A DNA stretch of 64,000 nucleotides, taken from contig NZ_JAKFIA010000001.1 in NCBI RefSeq assembly GCF_022569295.1, forward strand, positions 2,123,001 to 2,187,000, written 5' to 3'. Under the pieces are notes generated by a model. The model was not told the DNA's origin. It saw only the letters and a list, made by a program, of their open reading frames with translations, and did no database searches. The first letter of the stretch is position 1; the number at the start of each line of letters is the position of its first letter. The DNA comes from Pedomonas mirosovicensis (GTDB taxonomy: Bacteria; Pseudomonadota; Alphaproteobacteria; Sphingomonadales; Sphingomonadaceae). The position numbers and the translations under genes are program-made. Positions 11,235 to 21,428 of the stretch are shown one piece after another.

Positions 11235-12287
11235 CTATCCCGCGTTGACCGCCTGACGCCGGTAAGCGGTGGCGATAACCATTGCGTAGACCAGCACGAC
11301 AGCCACCAGGACCTGGAGATTAAACTCCGGGAACAGATAGGCCGCCACGGATGGAATGCCCACCATTGCCCAGTACACGAGCAGGCTGTTGGGCCATCTC
11401 AGCAGATAGCCAAGATGATGATGAAAATGGTCCCGATCGCCGCTGAATGGCGAACGCCCCTTGAGGAGGCGGGTCGTGAGCAGACGCAGGCAATCGACCA
11501 CAGGAATGATGAACCAGGTGGCCACAGGCCCAGCCGTTAAAGTGCTGTCCGGCTGGTTGTAGACATAGATGGCCATGGCGCCGAACAGGGCTGAGAGGCC
11601 ATAGCTGCCGCCATCCCCCAGGAAAAACTGGCCGCGCAGATTGAAATAGAGCGCTGTTGCCAGAGCTGCGCCTGCAATCAGCAAAACGCCATCGAGATGA
11701 TCGGGCGCATACAACGAAAGGCATCCTGTCCACATCAAGGCCAGGCCGATCACCAGCCCGTTCTTGCCGTCCGCCATGTTGACGGCATTGAGCAGACCCA
11801 CCATGCACAGCAGGGTAAACACGCCGCCGCCATGGTCCAGGGGAATCACTTCCTCAGGGCCGTTCGGGCTGTTGGTAAGCGCAAAACGAAGCGTATGAAT
11901 TTCAAGCTCCGGCACCATAATCATGGCCAGGCTGAAAGCCATGACCCCGACAATCAGCCTGAATCGCGGCGTGAGCTCCCAGCGGTCGTCGGTCACGCCC
12001 ACCATGAAGAACACCGCAACCAGGCAAGCGATGATGGCAAGCTCCACCTGATTGATCGCCGGGGTTCCACCGAAGCCGAACGACATGGCGAATAGAGCCA
12101 GGATAACCGGAATGAGGACTGCCGTGCCGCCGAGCAGCGGGGTCACATGGGCGTGACGCTTGCGCCCTCCAATCGGATCAGGAAAATCGAGCAGCCCGAG
12201 CAGCCGCCCGAGGTATCGCGCGTTCAATCCGATAAGCGTCGCAAACAAACCCGACCCCAGAGCGGCACATAACATTTCGTCAGTCAT
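11235..12287 (-). CDS. WecA/MraY-family polyprenyl-phosphate sugar-1-phosphate transferase
   Basis: 350-residue polytopic membrane protein of glycosyltransferase family 4 (MraY/WecA/TagO). About ten TM helices alternate with the conserved cytoplasmic motifs: GGRKRHAHVTPLLGG near the N-terminus, the catalytic NAVNMADGKNGL loop in the middle and FFLGDGGSYGL later. These proteins load a sugar-1-phosphate, commonly GlcNAc, onto undecaprenyl phosphate at the inner membrane to start O-antigen, capsule or exopolysaccharide synthesis. The adjacent sugar-nucleotide enzymes and SLBB exporter support an exopolysaccharide role. The donor sugar cannot be read. Divergent from the epimerase gene with a 184-bp gap. 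Confidence 0.85.
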   Translation of the reverse strand: MTDEMLCAALGSGLFATLIGLNARYLGRLLGLLDFPDPIGGRKRHAHVTPLLGGTAVLIPVILALFAMSFGFGGTPAINQVELAIIACLVAVFFMVGVTDDRWELTPRFRLIVGVMAFSLAMIMVPELEIHTLRFALTNSPNGPEEVIPLDHGGGVFTLLCMVGLLNAVNMADGKNGLVIGLALMWTGCLSLYAPDHLDGVLLIAGAALATALYFNLRGQFFLGDGGSYGLSALFGAMAIYVYNQPDSTLTAGPVATWFIIPVVDCLRLLTTRLLKGRSPFSGDRDHFHHHLGYLLRWPNSLLVYWAMVGIPSVAAYLFPEFNLQVLVAVVLVYAMVIATAYRRQAVNAG

Positions 12288-12471
12288 CTGGCTGCAACCT
12301 CAGGAAAGGAAACGAGTGGCGACACAAACGAACGAGCCCGCCCGCCGCATCCCAGAACGCACAACATGGGATTGCAGCAATAGCCTGCCTCAGCTAAGAC
12401 ATCGTTACCGGGGTGACTAGCGCCTTTATTGCACCACCTCAAGCTATTAACCCACAATTTGAGACTGAACC

Positions 12472-13473
12472 ATGCCAATACTTGTTACCGGCGCTGCGGG
12501 GTTCATCGGCCACCACGTCGCCAAAAGACTCCTCGACCGGGGTGAGCAGGTCATTGGAGTAGATAATTTAAACGATTATTACAGTGTCGAACTGAAGCGG
12601 GCTCGGCTCGCTGAACTTCAACGCGCTCACAACAGCTTTAGTTTCTTGCACGTTGACTTTGCGGATAACGCGGCATTGACCGAGGCTCTAAGGCCCCATG
12701 ATATCGATCGTGTGGTACACTTGGGCGCGCAGGCCGGGGTGCGCTACTCCATCACCAACCCCCATGCCTATGTCACGTCCAATCTGCTCGGCCATCTGAA
12801 CATCCTGGAGTATTGCCGGCATAAGGAGGGCCTGAAACACCTGGTCTATGCCTCCTCCTCCTCCGTCTACGGCAGCAATAAGAAACTGCCCTTCGCGGTG
12901 GAGGACCGCGTGGATCTCCCCATATCCCTCTACGCAGCCACAAAGAAGTCGGATGAGCTGATGAGCGAGGTGTACAGCCACCTCTACCGTCTGCCCCAAA
13001 CCGGTTTGCGCTTCTTCACCGTTTACGGCCCCTGGGGCCGGCCGGACATGGCTCTGTGGCTGTTCACCGATGCCATCCTGAAGGGGGAGGCCATCAAGGT
13101 GTTCAATCACGGCGACATGCGCCGCGACTTCACTTACGTCGATGACATCGTGACCGGTGTTGTCGCCTGCCTCGACAATCCGCCACCGGATGACGGCAAA
13201 CCCAAGGCCGGCGGCTCGGTTTCCCCCCACCGCGTCTACAACATCGGCAACCATCGCTCGGAGCCGCTCCTGCGGATGATCGAGGTGCTGGAACAGGCGC
13301 TGGGCAAGGAGGCCAAGCGCGAGCTTCTGCCCATGCAACCGGGCGATGTGCGCGAAACCTACGCCGACATTGCAGCCATTCAGAACGATCTGGGGTTCGA
13401 GCCCACGACGCCGATCGATGTGGGCATCCCTCGCTTCGTGGATTGGTTCAAGCAATATCACCGGCTCGCCTGA
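12472..13473 (+). CDS. NAD-dependent epimerase, UDP-glucuronate 4-epimerase-like
   Basis: 333-residue extended short-chain dehydrogenase. NAD-binding motif GAAGFIGHHVAKRL at residues 7-20; loop VIGVDNLNDYYSVELKRARL and the HLGAQAGVRYSI segment are typical of the CapI/UDP-glucuronate 4-epimerase branch; catalytic Ser in YASSSSVYG and the YAATKK (YxxxK) pair follow. It would convert UDP-glucuronate to UDP-galacturonate for polysaccharide synthesis. The upstream transferase and downstream YdcF and dehydrogenase genes support this. GalE-like activity on another UDP sugar cannot be excluded. Confidence 0.85.
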   Translation: MPILVTGAAGFIGHHVAKRLLDRGEQVIGVDNLNDYYSVELKRARLAELQRAHNSFSFLHVDFADNAALTEALRPHDIDRVVHLGAQAGVRYSITNPHAYVTSNLLGHLNILEYCRHKEGLKHLVYASSSSVYGSNKKLPFAVEDRVDLPISLYAATKKSDELMSEVYSHLYRLPQTGLRFFTVYGPWGRPDMALWLFTDAILKGEAIKVFNHGDMRRDFTYVDDIVTGVVACLDNPPPDDGKPKAGGSVSPHRVYNIGNHRSEPLLRMIEVLEQALGKEAKRELLPMQPGDVRETYADIAAIQNDLGFEPTTPIDVGIPRFVDWFKQYHRLA

Positions 13474-13507
13474 GACCTGCCTGATCAGCGGAGGCAAAGG
13501 CGGCCAG

Positions 13508-14293
13508 ATGACATTCAACTATTCCCTTTGGGCCGCCCTTGGCCCAGGCGCATTGCCGATCTGGCTCTGCCTGATCGGCGTCATCCTGGGCCTGCTGCGC
13601 CGTCCCCGTGCGGGATTGCGGGTTGCAAGCGCCGGCGCGTTGCTGTTTCTCATCTTAGCCATTGCGCCGACCGGCTTCTGGCTGATGCGACCGCTTGAAT
13701 TCCGATACAAGACACCAGATCTCACCGCCGCCACTCCGCCTGCTATCGTCGTACTAGCCGGAGGGGAAAATCTGTTCGCCAGTTCGATGCGCGGCGAGCC
13801 CGAATTCAATGGCAGGGCGGAGCGCATTCTGACCGGCATCACGCTCGCCCGCCGGTTTCCTGAAGCCGATCTATATCTCGTCGGCGGCATCACCTTGCCC
13901 GATGGCACTTCGGATACGGGCGTCATGCGCCGCACCGCGCTTGCGCTGGGACTACCCGAGGACCGGATCAAACGCGTCGAGAAGACGGCAAACACATGCG
14001 AGAACGCGCGCGGAGTCGCTTCCCATCTCAGCCGGGATGAGCTGCGCCGCTCCCTGCTCGTCACTTCCGCCTTCCACCTGCCACGCGCCATGCTCTGCTT
14101 TGAAGCGATCAACACGGAAATCATTCCCGTGCCGGTGGATTACCAAACCTGGTCGCTGGAGGGCAAAGACACGGGCTTCACACTCGATCCGCTCAACAAT
14201 CTTTATCTTGTGGACAGTGCCCTGCACGAGTGGCTGGGGCTGATCTATTACCGCGTCACCGGCCGCACCCTCCGTCTCTGGCCAGCCGACTAG
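13508..14293 (+). CDS. YdcF family protein (DUF218)
   Basis: 261 residues. Two N-terminal TM helices (about 8-60) are followed by a DUF218 domain beginning PAIVVLAGGENLFA, with YLVGGITLPDGTSD, the ENARG segment TCENARGVASHL and LLVTSAFHLPRAM, all characteristic. Family members (SanA, YdcF, ElyC) act at the envelope; ElyC affects peptidoglycan and enterobacterial common antigen lipid carriers. Next to polysaccharide genes, a role in carrier-lipid or polymer homeostasis is a reasonable inference. ATG 13508 is chosen because a longer frame runs back into the epimerase gene; GGAGG lies 13 bases upstream. A terminator follows. Confidence 0.82.
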   Translation: MTFNYSLWAALGPGALPIWLCLIGVILGLLRRPRAGLRVASAGALLFLILAIAPTGFWLMRPLEFRYKTPDLTAATPPAIVVLAGGENLFASSMRGEPEFNGRAERILTGITLARRFPEADLYLVGGITLPDGTSDTGVMRRTALALGLPEDRIKRVEKTANTCENARGVASHLSRDELRRSLLVTSAFHLPRAMLCFEAINTEIIPVPVDYQTWSLEGKDTGFTLDPLNNLYLVDSALHEWLGLIYYRVTGRTLRLWPAD

Positions 14294-14300
14294 AAGAGAA

Positions 14301-14332
14301 GCGCCCTTCCCGCCAAGAGGCAGGAAGGGCGC
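14301..14332. terminator. Bidirectional hairpin between convergent genes
   Basis: A 10-bp perfect stem GCGCCCTTCC / GGAAGGGCGC with a 12-base loop lies between the ends of the YdcF gene (+) and the sugar dehydrogenase gene (-), 8 bp past the former. There is no clear T-run on either side. Confidence 0.6.
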
Positions 14333-14380
14333 CAACATGCCCGGCAATGGTTTCCGCCCAGCTTGGGGCTGCACTGGTAT

Positions 14381-15700
14381 CTAGAGCTGCCAGCGGTGAA
14401 TTCCATTCGGCAGCTCCATATGCCGCCACATGCCCTTGATGTCCGCCACGAGCCCGTCCGCCTTGACCAGCCGTGCGACCTGTTCCGCGCTCATCTGGGC
14501 ATAGACATTATGCGGCACCGCCGCCACGACCGCATCGAACGGCTCGGTCTCGGCAGCGCGGCTCGGATCATCCATCCGAATATCGGCCATGCGGCGGAGC
14601 AGCGTAACTCCGTATTCCTCGTGAGCCTCATCGCCATCGGCAAGCGGATCATGCACCCGCACCTTATGGCCATGGGCCTCCAGTCCGCGAATGACGTCGA
14701 TGACCTTGGAATTGCGGAGATCGGGGACATTCTCCTTGAACGTCAGCCCAAGCACCAGAACACGGGAATTAGCGCCAATCCGCTGATGGATGCAGTCAGC
14801 GATATAGCGCCCCATGCCATCATTGATGCGCCGGCCGGCCAGAATGACCTCCGGGTCGTGTCCCAGCTCCTGCGCGCGGAAGGAAAGATAATAGGGATCA
14901 ACGCCAATGCAGTGACCACCAACCAGGCCCGGGGAGAACTTGAGGAAGTTCCACTTGGTCCCGGCAGCCTCCAGCACATCATAGGCTGACAGGCCGATTT
15001 TCTGGAAAATCATCGCCACTTCGTTGATGAAGGCGATGTTGATATCCCGCTGGGCGTTCTCGATCACCTTGGCTGCCTCGGCTGCCTTGATGCTCTTGGC
15101 CCGGAAGACGCCGCCGCTCGTCACGCTGCCATAAAGCGTCGCCAGTTTTTCGAGAACCTCGGGATTCTCGCCCGAGATCACCTTGGTGATGCGATCAACC
15201 GTATGCTCGCGATCGCCGGGATTGATCCGCTCGGGCGAATAGCCGAGGAAAAAGTCCACGCCCCGCTTGAGACCCGAGACACGTTCCAGCTCGGGCCCGC
15301 ACATGTCTTCCGTCACGCCCGGATAAACCGTGCTTTCATAAACCACGATGGCGCCAGCGCCCGGCGTCAGCACGCTGGCCACGCTCCTGGTCGCAGACAT
15401 GACCGGCCGGAGATCCGGCGTATTGGTTTCATCAACCGGCGTAGGCACGGTCACAATAAAAATGTCCGCGCCGCGGCACTCTTCCACATTGGTGGTCAAA
15501 TGCAGGCTGGAGGCCCGCAGAACCGCCGCCTCCACCTCGTCGGTGCGATCATGCCCCTTCCGCAGCTCATCGACGCGCGTCTGGTTGATGTCAAAGCCAA
15601 TGGTATCGAAGTGGCGCGCTAATACGACCGCCAGCGGCAATCCGACATATCCCAGGCCAATCACGGCTACCTTGGTCTTTGGCCCCAGCTGTGCGGTCAT
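14381..15700 (-). CDS. UDP-sugar dehydrogenase, TviB/WbpO type
   Basis: 439-residue member of the UDP-glucose/GDP-mannose dehydrogenase family. N-terminal Rossmann motif VIGLGYVGLPLAV (14-26); central domain; catalytic Cys in GGHCIGVDPYYLS; C-terminal NAD/UDP domain with LGLTFKENVPDLRNSK. The GHCIGVDPYYL plus KWNFLKFSPGLVGG pattern is closest to enzymes oxidising UDP-GlcNAc or UDP-GalNAc to the uronate (TviB, WbpO), rather than Ugd, from family knowledge. It would supply an acidic sugar for the local polysaccharide. ATG 15700 has AAGGAG 6 bases before it. Confidence 0.87.
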   Translation of the reverse strand: MTAQLGPKTKVAVIGLGYVGLPLAVVLARHFDTIGFDINQTRVDELRKGHDRTDEVEAAVLRASSLHLTTNVEECRGADIFIVTVPTPVDETNTPDLRPVMSATRSVASVLTPGAGAIVVYESTVYPGVTEDMCGPELERVSGLKRGVDFFLGYSPERINPGDREHTVDRITKVISGENPEVLEKLATLYGSVTSGGVFRAKSIKAAEAAKVIENAQRDINIAFINEVAMIFQKIGLSAYDVLEAAGTKWNFLKFSPGLVGGHCIGVDPYYLSFRAQELGHDPEVILAGRRINDGMGRYIADCIHQRIGANSRVLVLGLTFKENVPDLRNSKVIDVIRGLEAHGHKVRVHDPLADGDEAHEEYGVTLLRRMADIRMDDPSRAAETEPFDAVVAAVPHNVYAQMSAEQVARLVKADGLVADIKGMWRHMELPNGIHRWQL

Positions 15701-15784
15701 ACAAGCTCCTTCTGGTTGGCGGCCCGCCGGAAATTCCGGCGGGCTGTCTGATTATGAACTCAATTTATGAACGCAAAGCCTGAC

Positions 15785-18717
15785 TTACTGATTGGAGATC
15801 ACAGCGATCGACGCCAGAGCCGTTGCGAACTGACCAATAATGGTTGCAACGTCTCTCACAATATCAAGGGTATAAAGTGGATCGATATCCTTCGGCACGA
15901 CGATTGTGCTGCCCGGCGGCACCACGGCCGCGCTTGACCGGAGCCACCCGGAGGTTTTCAGCGGCTGGGCAACGCCGTTGGGATAAACGATGAAGACGCG
16001 CCCTTCATCGGCCGAACGCTGAATACCACCGGCTTCCTCGAGATAGTCCTTCGCTGTCTTGCCCTTGGCAAACTGCAAGGCGCCGGGGTTCAGGACATCA
16101 CCCATTGCCAATACGAAGTTCGGCTTCTTGGGCATGTAAATGGCATCGCCGGCTTCCAGCACCGTGTCTGCCTCTGGGTAGGCGGCAAGAACCGTCGGAT
16201 CCGCCTCAACCACCATGCGCCCCGGCGCATCCATGGTGGAAAGGTCATTGGTCAGCGACGTTGCCGCCGCCAGCGCATCAGCGCTCACATTCTTGCGGGC
16301 AGACATGGACAAGAGCGCCGTATTCATTTCCCGTGCCGTTCGCTTGAACCCTTCCTGCTGAGCGAGCTTGACGCTCCGACGGGTGAAAACGGCACCATAG
16401 GGATAGGCGTGCTCTGTCAGCCCCCCTGCGCGCTCGATCAGCTGGGAGAGGGTCTCGCCCTTGCGGATCGAATAGAGGCCCGGCCTCAGGAATTCACCGG
16501 TCAGCAGAACCGCGCCAACCTCATACTGCGGCTGCAGCACATTGAAGCGCAAGTCATCACCCGCCGAGACCTTGATCGCGGCGAACGTATCCATCGTCCC
16601 CTGTATGGCCGTCTGGTTGGTGGTCCCGTTGTAGGGATCGGCCCGGGTCAGATCGACCGTGAAGTTGTCGCTGCGCGATGCCAAACCTTCGGCAATCGAT
16701 GCCATGACATTGATCGGCAGGGTTCCCCAGACCGGATAGATGCCTGGCCGCCGCAGGTTGCCGCCTGCAACCACCACGTTTTCGAGAAGGAACGGAAGGA
16801 TGGCCGGATTATCCTCGAAAACCGGCGGGCACATTTCATCGTGCAGCTGCTTTGCCTTTTCGGGATCTTCTTCCTGGTTAATTTGGCCATAAGCCTGGTT
16901 GGATTGCCCTTGGGCGGTCGCCCCGGCCGCCATTCCCGGTTGCTGGCCCACTCGCCCTAGCTGCTGCATCCGCGGATCCGTCATCCCGAAGGCTGACTGA
17001 TCCATCGCAATCTTTTCTACGTCAGAGACACCCAGACGGTTCTGGGCGCCACCTGCCGTACCAACCCCCAGCTTATTGCCCTTATCGATAATGAACGAGC
17101 CGCGGGTCACGGCAGCAAATCGATCCGATTGACTGTCCTGAACCAGCTTCTCAAGATTTACGAGCGATACGCATTCCGGCTTGGGATTGGGCTGCCCGAG
17201 AACGATGCTCCGCACCTCCGGGCTTTGCAGGAAGACAATATCCTTGCTACCGAGAACGATGAGCTGGTCCTCGCTCCGAAGGCTCACATCCTGATTTTCA
17301 TAAAAGACGTCATACAGGTTGACGCCCGAAAAAACGGTGGAGCTGGAAATCGGATCGCGGCGCAGCAACACGGCAAAGGGCAGATAGCTGCCCATCTGCA
17401 TATTGTTGGCAGAGCCCCCCAGCAGCGCCTTTACTGTCGGCGCCATGGTGAGGGACCGCACGCCGGGGTTGTTGACATAACCGCTCAGCGTCACCTTGCC
17501 CGTGGTAAAGCGCTCACGCCCCAGCACCTGCACAACATCGCCATGCTGGATAGTTTCCGACTGCTCGGTCAGGGCGATAACCTCCTCCCGACCATTCGGC
17601 ATGATGCGAAGCACGGAATAGTCATTCCCGGTCGGGCGCAGCGCGCCGCCGGCAAAGCCGACGGCCTGGCTCAGCGTCAGGGACTGATTGCCCGGCGCCA
17701 TTTCGAAGATACCCTGCCGGACCACAGACCCAGTCACGGCAATGGTGCGGCCGATGGTCGGGACGATGATGCGGTCGCCATCCTGCAGGCGAATGAGCGG
17801 CGGCGTGCCGATGCCCAGCAGACCATACAGGTCAACCGTGACGCTGCGGCCGGCACGCTCGATCCGGACCTGACGCAGCGAGCCCGTGCGCTTGATGCCG
17901 TTGGCTTGGGCCAGAGCATGGGTGATATCGCTGAGCGAGGTCAGGTTATACTGGCCCGGACGCTCCACTTCGCCGCCAACGACGACCGAAATCGACCGCA
18001 CGGCCCCCAGCGAAACATGGGCTTCGGTTCCCAGCATGGTCTGGCGGGTAGCCGCCTGAATGTCCTGCATCACCGCGTCGAAGCGGCGGCCAGCGGCTGG
18101 AATCGGCGGCAGCTGATCGATGATCAGCCGCCCTTCCCGGTCAACGCGGGTTGTGATGTTGCGAGGCTCCGGCCCCTGAAACAGGACGACGAACTCATCG
18201 CCAACGCCGACGATGTAGTTGCCGCCCACCCGGCCAGTGAACGATCCATTCTGGCTGGCCTGACTGAAAGCTGCCTCGAACAGGTCATAGCCGAACTGGC
18301 GCAGGTCCTTGTTGCCGGTTCGCTCGCGATATGCCTCTTCGATGGCCGACGGCTTGTAGTTTTCTAGCAAAAGCTGCCGGGCCTGCAGTTCGCGCAGCTC
18401 GCGCTCGCTCGCGGTCATGCCGGACAATCCAGCAGCGCCGCTCAAAAAATCAGAGGAGCCCGACGCGCCGCGTGAGTCGTCAACGGGCGAACTGACGGAC
18501 ATGGATTGCCCCCCTTGCCCGTCAACTGGCCTTGCAAGTTCTTCAGCAGGGATGGATCGAAGAGCTGCGCGTTCGCAGTCGGGCTGAACCCGAACACCGA
18601 TGCCAACAGCACAACCCCTACACCCATGCGCGCCGCAACACGCACAGAGAGCCCTGGCGTCGTTTTATCGCGCCGGGAACCGCCCGAAACGCGACCTCCG
18701 CAGACCCTCACATGCAT
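15785..18717 (-). CDS. Large SLBB-domain polysaccharide export protein (one base missing)
   Basis: Restored length is 977 residues. The N-terminus has a signal peptide ending SPTANAQ, then a polysaccharide-export (Poly_export/Wza-like) domain around YIVGVGDEFVVLFQGPEP, followed by several SLBB repeats (for example VVGGEVERPGQYNL, VTGSVVRQGIFEM, LSGYVNNPGVRSL, AVLLTGEFLRPGLY, VLNPGALQFA). It would form the outer-membrane/periplasmic export channel for exopolysaccharide. The frame breaks at a C6 run on the plus strand (18509-18514); one more base joins GQLTGKGG to QSMSVSSP and gives a continuous protein. ATG 18717 has GGGGGA before it and a TTGACG-N17-TATCAG promoter. Sequencing error is more likely than inactivation. 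Confidence 0.85.
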
Positions 18718-18757
18718 GGATATTTCCCCCTTGTTAAAGCAAGTGCCAGCGCAACGG

Positions 18758-18786
18758 CTGATAGAGGCGGACCCTCGGGGCGTCAA
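18758..18786 (-). promoter_or_regulatory. Sigma-70-like promoter of the SLBB exporter gene
   Basis: Minus-strand TTGACG (18781-18786) and TATCAG (18758-18763) are separated by exactly 17 bp and lie about 40 bp upstream of the ATG at 18717, placing the transcript start about 33 bases before it. Confidence 0.6.
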
Positions 18787-18812
18787 GCAACGCTCCGATT
18801 GACGTACACTCT

Positions 18813-19685
18813 TTAACCGCAAAGCACTGTCGTTTCGGCTACCCACCAACCCGGATGCTGCTGCCGCAGGTGGCTGGCGGCCTTGCCCGCGCAACCTGCG
18901 TCGCGGAAAACCGCAAACCAGGTTGGCCCTGACCCCGCCATCCGCACCAGCGCCACGCCCTCCTGCAACCGAAGCGCGCCTTCCACAGCATCGAGCAACG
19001 GGCAGCAGCGTCTCGCAGCCTCTTCCAGGTCATTCTTCAAGCCTGCCACCCAAGCGAGCGTCGGCACGGCCGGCACTTGCGCCTCCAGCCTTGGCGTGAA
19101 TGCCTGCCCCATCTCAGCAAGGGCGCGGAACACATGGGCCGTCACCAGCGGCACCCCTGGGTTGACCAGCACCACAGGCAAGGGCTCTGCCAGCTGCGTG
19201 GGGGCAAGGTCCGTACCGATATCCCGCCCCATCATGGGCCGGCTGTAGACGCAGGCGGGAATGTCTGCCCCCAGTTCCGCGCCGATGGCCGCCAGACGCT
19301 CCAACGGCCAGTCCAGCCCCCACAGACGGTTGAGCGCCCTGAGCGCCGCACCCGCATCGGCGGAGCCGCCCCCCAATCCTGCCGCCACGGGCAGGTTCTT
19401 GCGGAGCAGGATCCGCGCCTGCGGCGCATCCAGCCCGGCCGCTGCGGCCAGCGCCCGCGCCGCGCGCAGCACCAGATTGTCCCCCTCGGCCACGAGCGGC
19501 TGCGAATAGGGCCCTTCGATGACCAGCGAGAGATCATCGCTGGCGGCAACGCTCAGCTCGTCCCCCGCTTCGGTGAAGGCAAACAGGGTCTCCAGCAGGT
19601 GATAGCCGTCGGCCCGCCGCCCCACCACATGCAGGAACAGGTTAAGCTTGGCCGGAGCTGGCTCGACGATTAACGCAGAACGCAT
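18813..19685 (-). CDS. ispE: 4-diphosphocytidyl-2-C-methyl-D-erythritol kinase
   Basis: 290-residue GHMP kinase that phosphorylates CDP-ME in the MEP pathway to isoprenoids. N-terminal APAKLNLFLHVVGRRADGYH (10-29) holds the catalytic Lys; the ATP-binding glycine loop LPVAAGLGGGSADAGAAL is at about 99-116; the C-terminal motif MAGSGPTWFAVF closes the fold. The ATG lies 6 bp after the stop of the upstream TPR gene, so both are likely cotranscribed with the ETF-QO gene, an order seen in other alphaproteobacteria. Confidence 0.95.
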   Translation of the reverse strand: MRSALIVEPAPAKLNLFLHVVGRRADGYHLLETLFAFTEAGDELSVAASDDLSLVIEGPYSQPLVAEGDNLVLRAARALAAAAGLDAPQARILLRKNLPVAAGLGGGSADAGAALRALNRLWGLDWPLERLAAIGAELGADIPACVYSRPMMGRDIGTDLAPTQLAEPLPVVLVNPGVPLVTAHVFRALAEMGQAFTPRLEAQVPAVPTLAWVAGLKNDLEEAARRCCPLLDAVEGALRLQEGVALVRMAGSGPTWFAVFRDAGCAGKAASHLRQQHPGWWVAETTVLCG

Positions 19686-19691
19686 GGAAAC

Positions 19692-21422
19692 TCAGCGCTT
19701 GGGAGCGACCGGGCGGGCCGATGCCACAGCCGTGGCGCTGTCTAGGCCAAGTTCGAGCTTGGCCGTCAGCCGGCGTGACTGATCTTTCTCCGGCTCGCTG
19801 TCCATGGCCGCGCGCCAGCGGAAGCGGGCTTCGATGGTACGCCCCACGCGCCAGTAGGCATCGCCCAGATGCTCGTTGATGGTGGCATCGCCCGGCTCGG
19901 CCGCGACCGCCTGTTCCAGATGCTTCACCGCGTCATTATACTGGCCGGACATGAAATAGGCCCACCCCAGCGAGTCGATGATGAAGCCGTCATCCGGCCG
20001 CAACTCCACCGCCTTGGCGATCAGGCGCTTGGCCTCCCCCAGGTTCCGCCGCTGTTCGAGATAGGAATAGCCGAGGTAATTCAGCACGTTCGGCTCATCC
20101 GGATTGAGCGACAGGGCCTTCCGCAGATCCGTTTCGGCCTTGGTCCATTGCCCCAGCCGCTCGTAGCCGACGCCGCGCAGGAAATAGAGATACCAGTCCT
20201 GCGGCCGAACCGTCGGCTGCAGGGCGAGAGCAGCCGAATAGGCGTTGATCGCCTCCTGGTGCCGCTCCAGGCGGCGGAGCGCCTCGCCCAGCTCGATCTG
20301 GGCCCGGCGGCTTTGCGGATAGCGGATCGTTGCGGTCTGCAAGAGGGAGAGGGCCTCATCCGCCTTGTTCATATCCTGCAGGATGCGCGCCTTCTCCAGC
20401 AGCACATCGACCCCGAACGGCCCCTCCGGCTCCAGCGGCTCAACCGTTGCCAGCGCGCCGCGATATTCCTTGTTCAGCCGCAAAATATGGGCCGACAGCA
20501 GCTGGGCCTCGACCATGGCCGGCCGGGCAAGCTCAGCCACCCGCGAGAACACCAGCGCCAGCGGGATCGGCTCGCCCTGCATCAGATCGTTGGCGGCCTG
20601 CATCATTAACTCCGCCATGCCGTCGGCAGGCGAGGAGACCAGCGGGTCAATCTTCTTCCCCTCCTCCAGCCGCTTGCGCGCCTCGGCGAAGAAGACCCGC
20701 CGGTCCGGATCGGTTTCGATTTCCAGCAGGGCCTTTGCCTGCGCCGTGTCTCCCACCCGCTGGGCTGCAGCCGCCGCGGCGAGACGCAGGCGCCAGCGGC
20801 CGCTGGCATCCATCTTCAGGGCCTGATGATAATACTGAAGCGCCTCGTCCGCCCGGCCCATGGCCAAAGCAATGTGGCCCGCATGTTCGAGTTCGTAAAG
20901 GCGCAGCACCCCCTCGGCCTCGGTGGGCTTGATGGTCGCCAGCGCGGCCTCCCCGTCGCCCTGGCCATACTGCGACCAGGCCGTCAGAACCGGCGCGATC
21001 ACCGCCTCGATCCCGCCCACGGCAAGGGTGGAGACCAGTGTCTGCGCGCGCTTATAGTTGCCCTTGCGGAAGTTCTCCGCGATCAGCGTCAGCGCGGCCG
21101 TCGAGTTCTGCGGGTCCTTGGCGAGAACGTCCCTCGCCATGTCCAGCGACAGGGTACGGTCGCCGGAGGCCAGCGCCAGCTCAAACGTGCGCTGGCGCAG
21201 TACCGGATCGTTCTCCTCATACCGCAGGGCGCGGGAGAAGTAGTGAGCGGCGGTCCCCAGCTCGTCGTTGGACCAGGCGTAACGCCCGAGGACGTAATCC
21301 CGGTAGGCGGCAGCCTCATCCTCCGCGGACAGGGCGGCGGCAGCCGGCGTCGCGGCCAGACTGCCCCGAACCAGGGCGCCTACGATGAGAGCGGCGGCGA
21401 CTGCTGCTTTTTTCCTTCTCAC
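19692..21422 (-). CDS. Exported tetratricopeptide-repeat protein
   Basis: 576 residues. Signal peptide about 1-32 (MRRKKAAVAAALIVGALV... ending AAALS), then at least ten TPR-like helical pairs: HYFSRALRYEENDPV near the start, ALQYYHQALKMDASG in the middle, and canonical repeats EAINAYSAALALQP, KAETDLRKALSLNPDEPNVLNYLGYSYLEQ and DAVKHLEQAVAAEPGDATINEHLGDAYWRVGR near the C-terminus. It is probably a periplasmic scaffold; no enzymatic domain is visible. Starts with GTG at 21422, six bases after the ETF-QO stop, and is followed after six bases by ispE, a tight operon. Confidence 0.88.
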   Translation of the reverse strand: MRRKKAAVAAALIVGALVRGSLAATPAAAALSAEDEAAAYRDYVLGRYAWSNDELGTAAHYFSRALRYEENDPVLRQRTFELALASGDRTLSLDMARDVLAKDPQNSTAALTLIAENFRKGNYKRAQTLVSTLAVGGIEAVIAPVLTAWSQYGQGDGEAALATIKPTEAEGVLRLYELEHAGHIALAMGRADEALQYYHQALKMDASGRWRLRLAAAAAAQRVGDTAQAKALLEIETDPDRRVFFAEARKRLEEGKKIDPLVSSPADGMAELMMQAANDLMQGEPIPLALVFSRVAELARPAMVEAQLLSAHILRLNKEYRGALATVEPLEPEGPFGVDVLLEKARILQDMNKADEALSLLQTATIRYPQSRRAQIELGEALRRLERHQEAINAYSAALALQPTVRPQDWYLYFLRGVGYERLGQWTKAETDLRKALSLNPDEPNVLNYLGYSYLEQRRNLGEAKRLIAKAVELRPDDGFIIDSLGWAYFMSGQYNDAVKHLEQAVAAEPGDATINEHLGDAYWRVGRTIEARFRWRAAMDSEPEKDQSRRLTAKLELGLDSATAVASARPVAPKR

Positions 21423-21428
21423 GAGACC

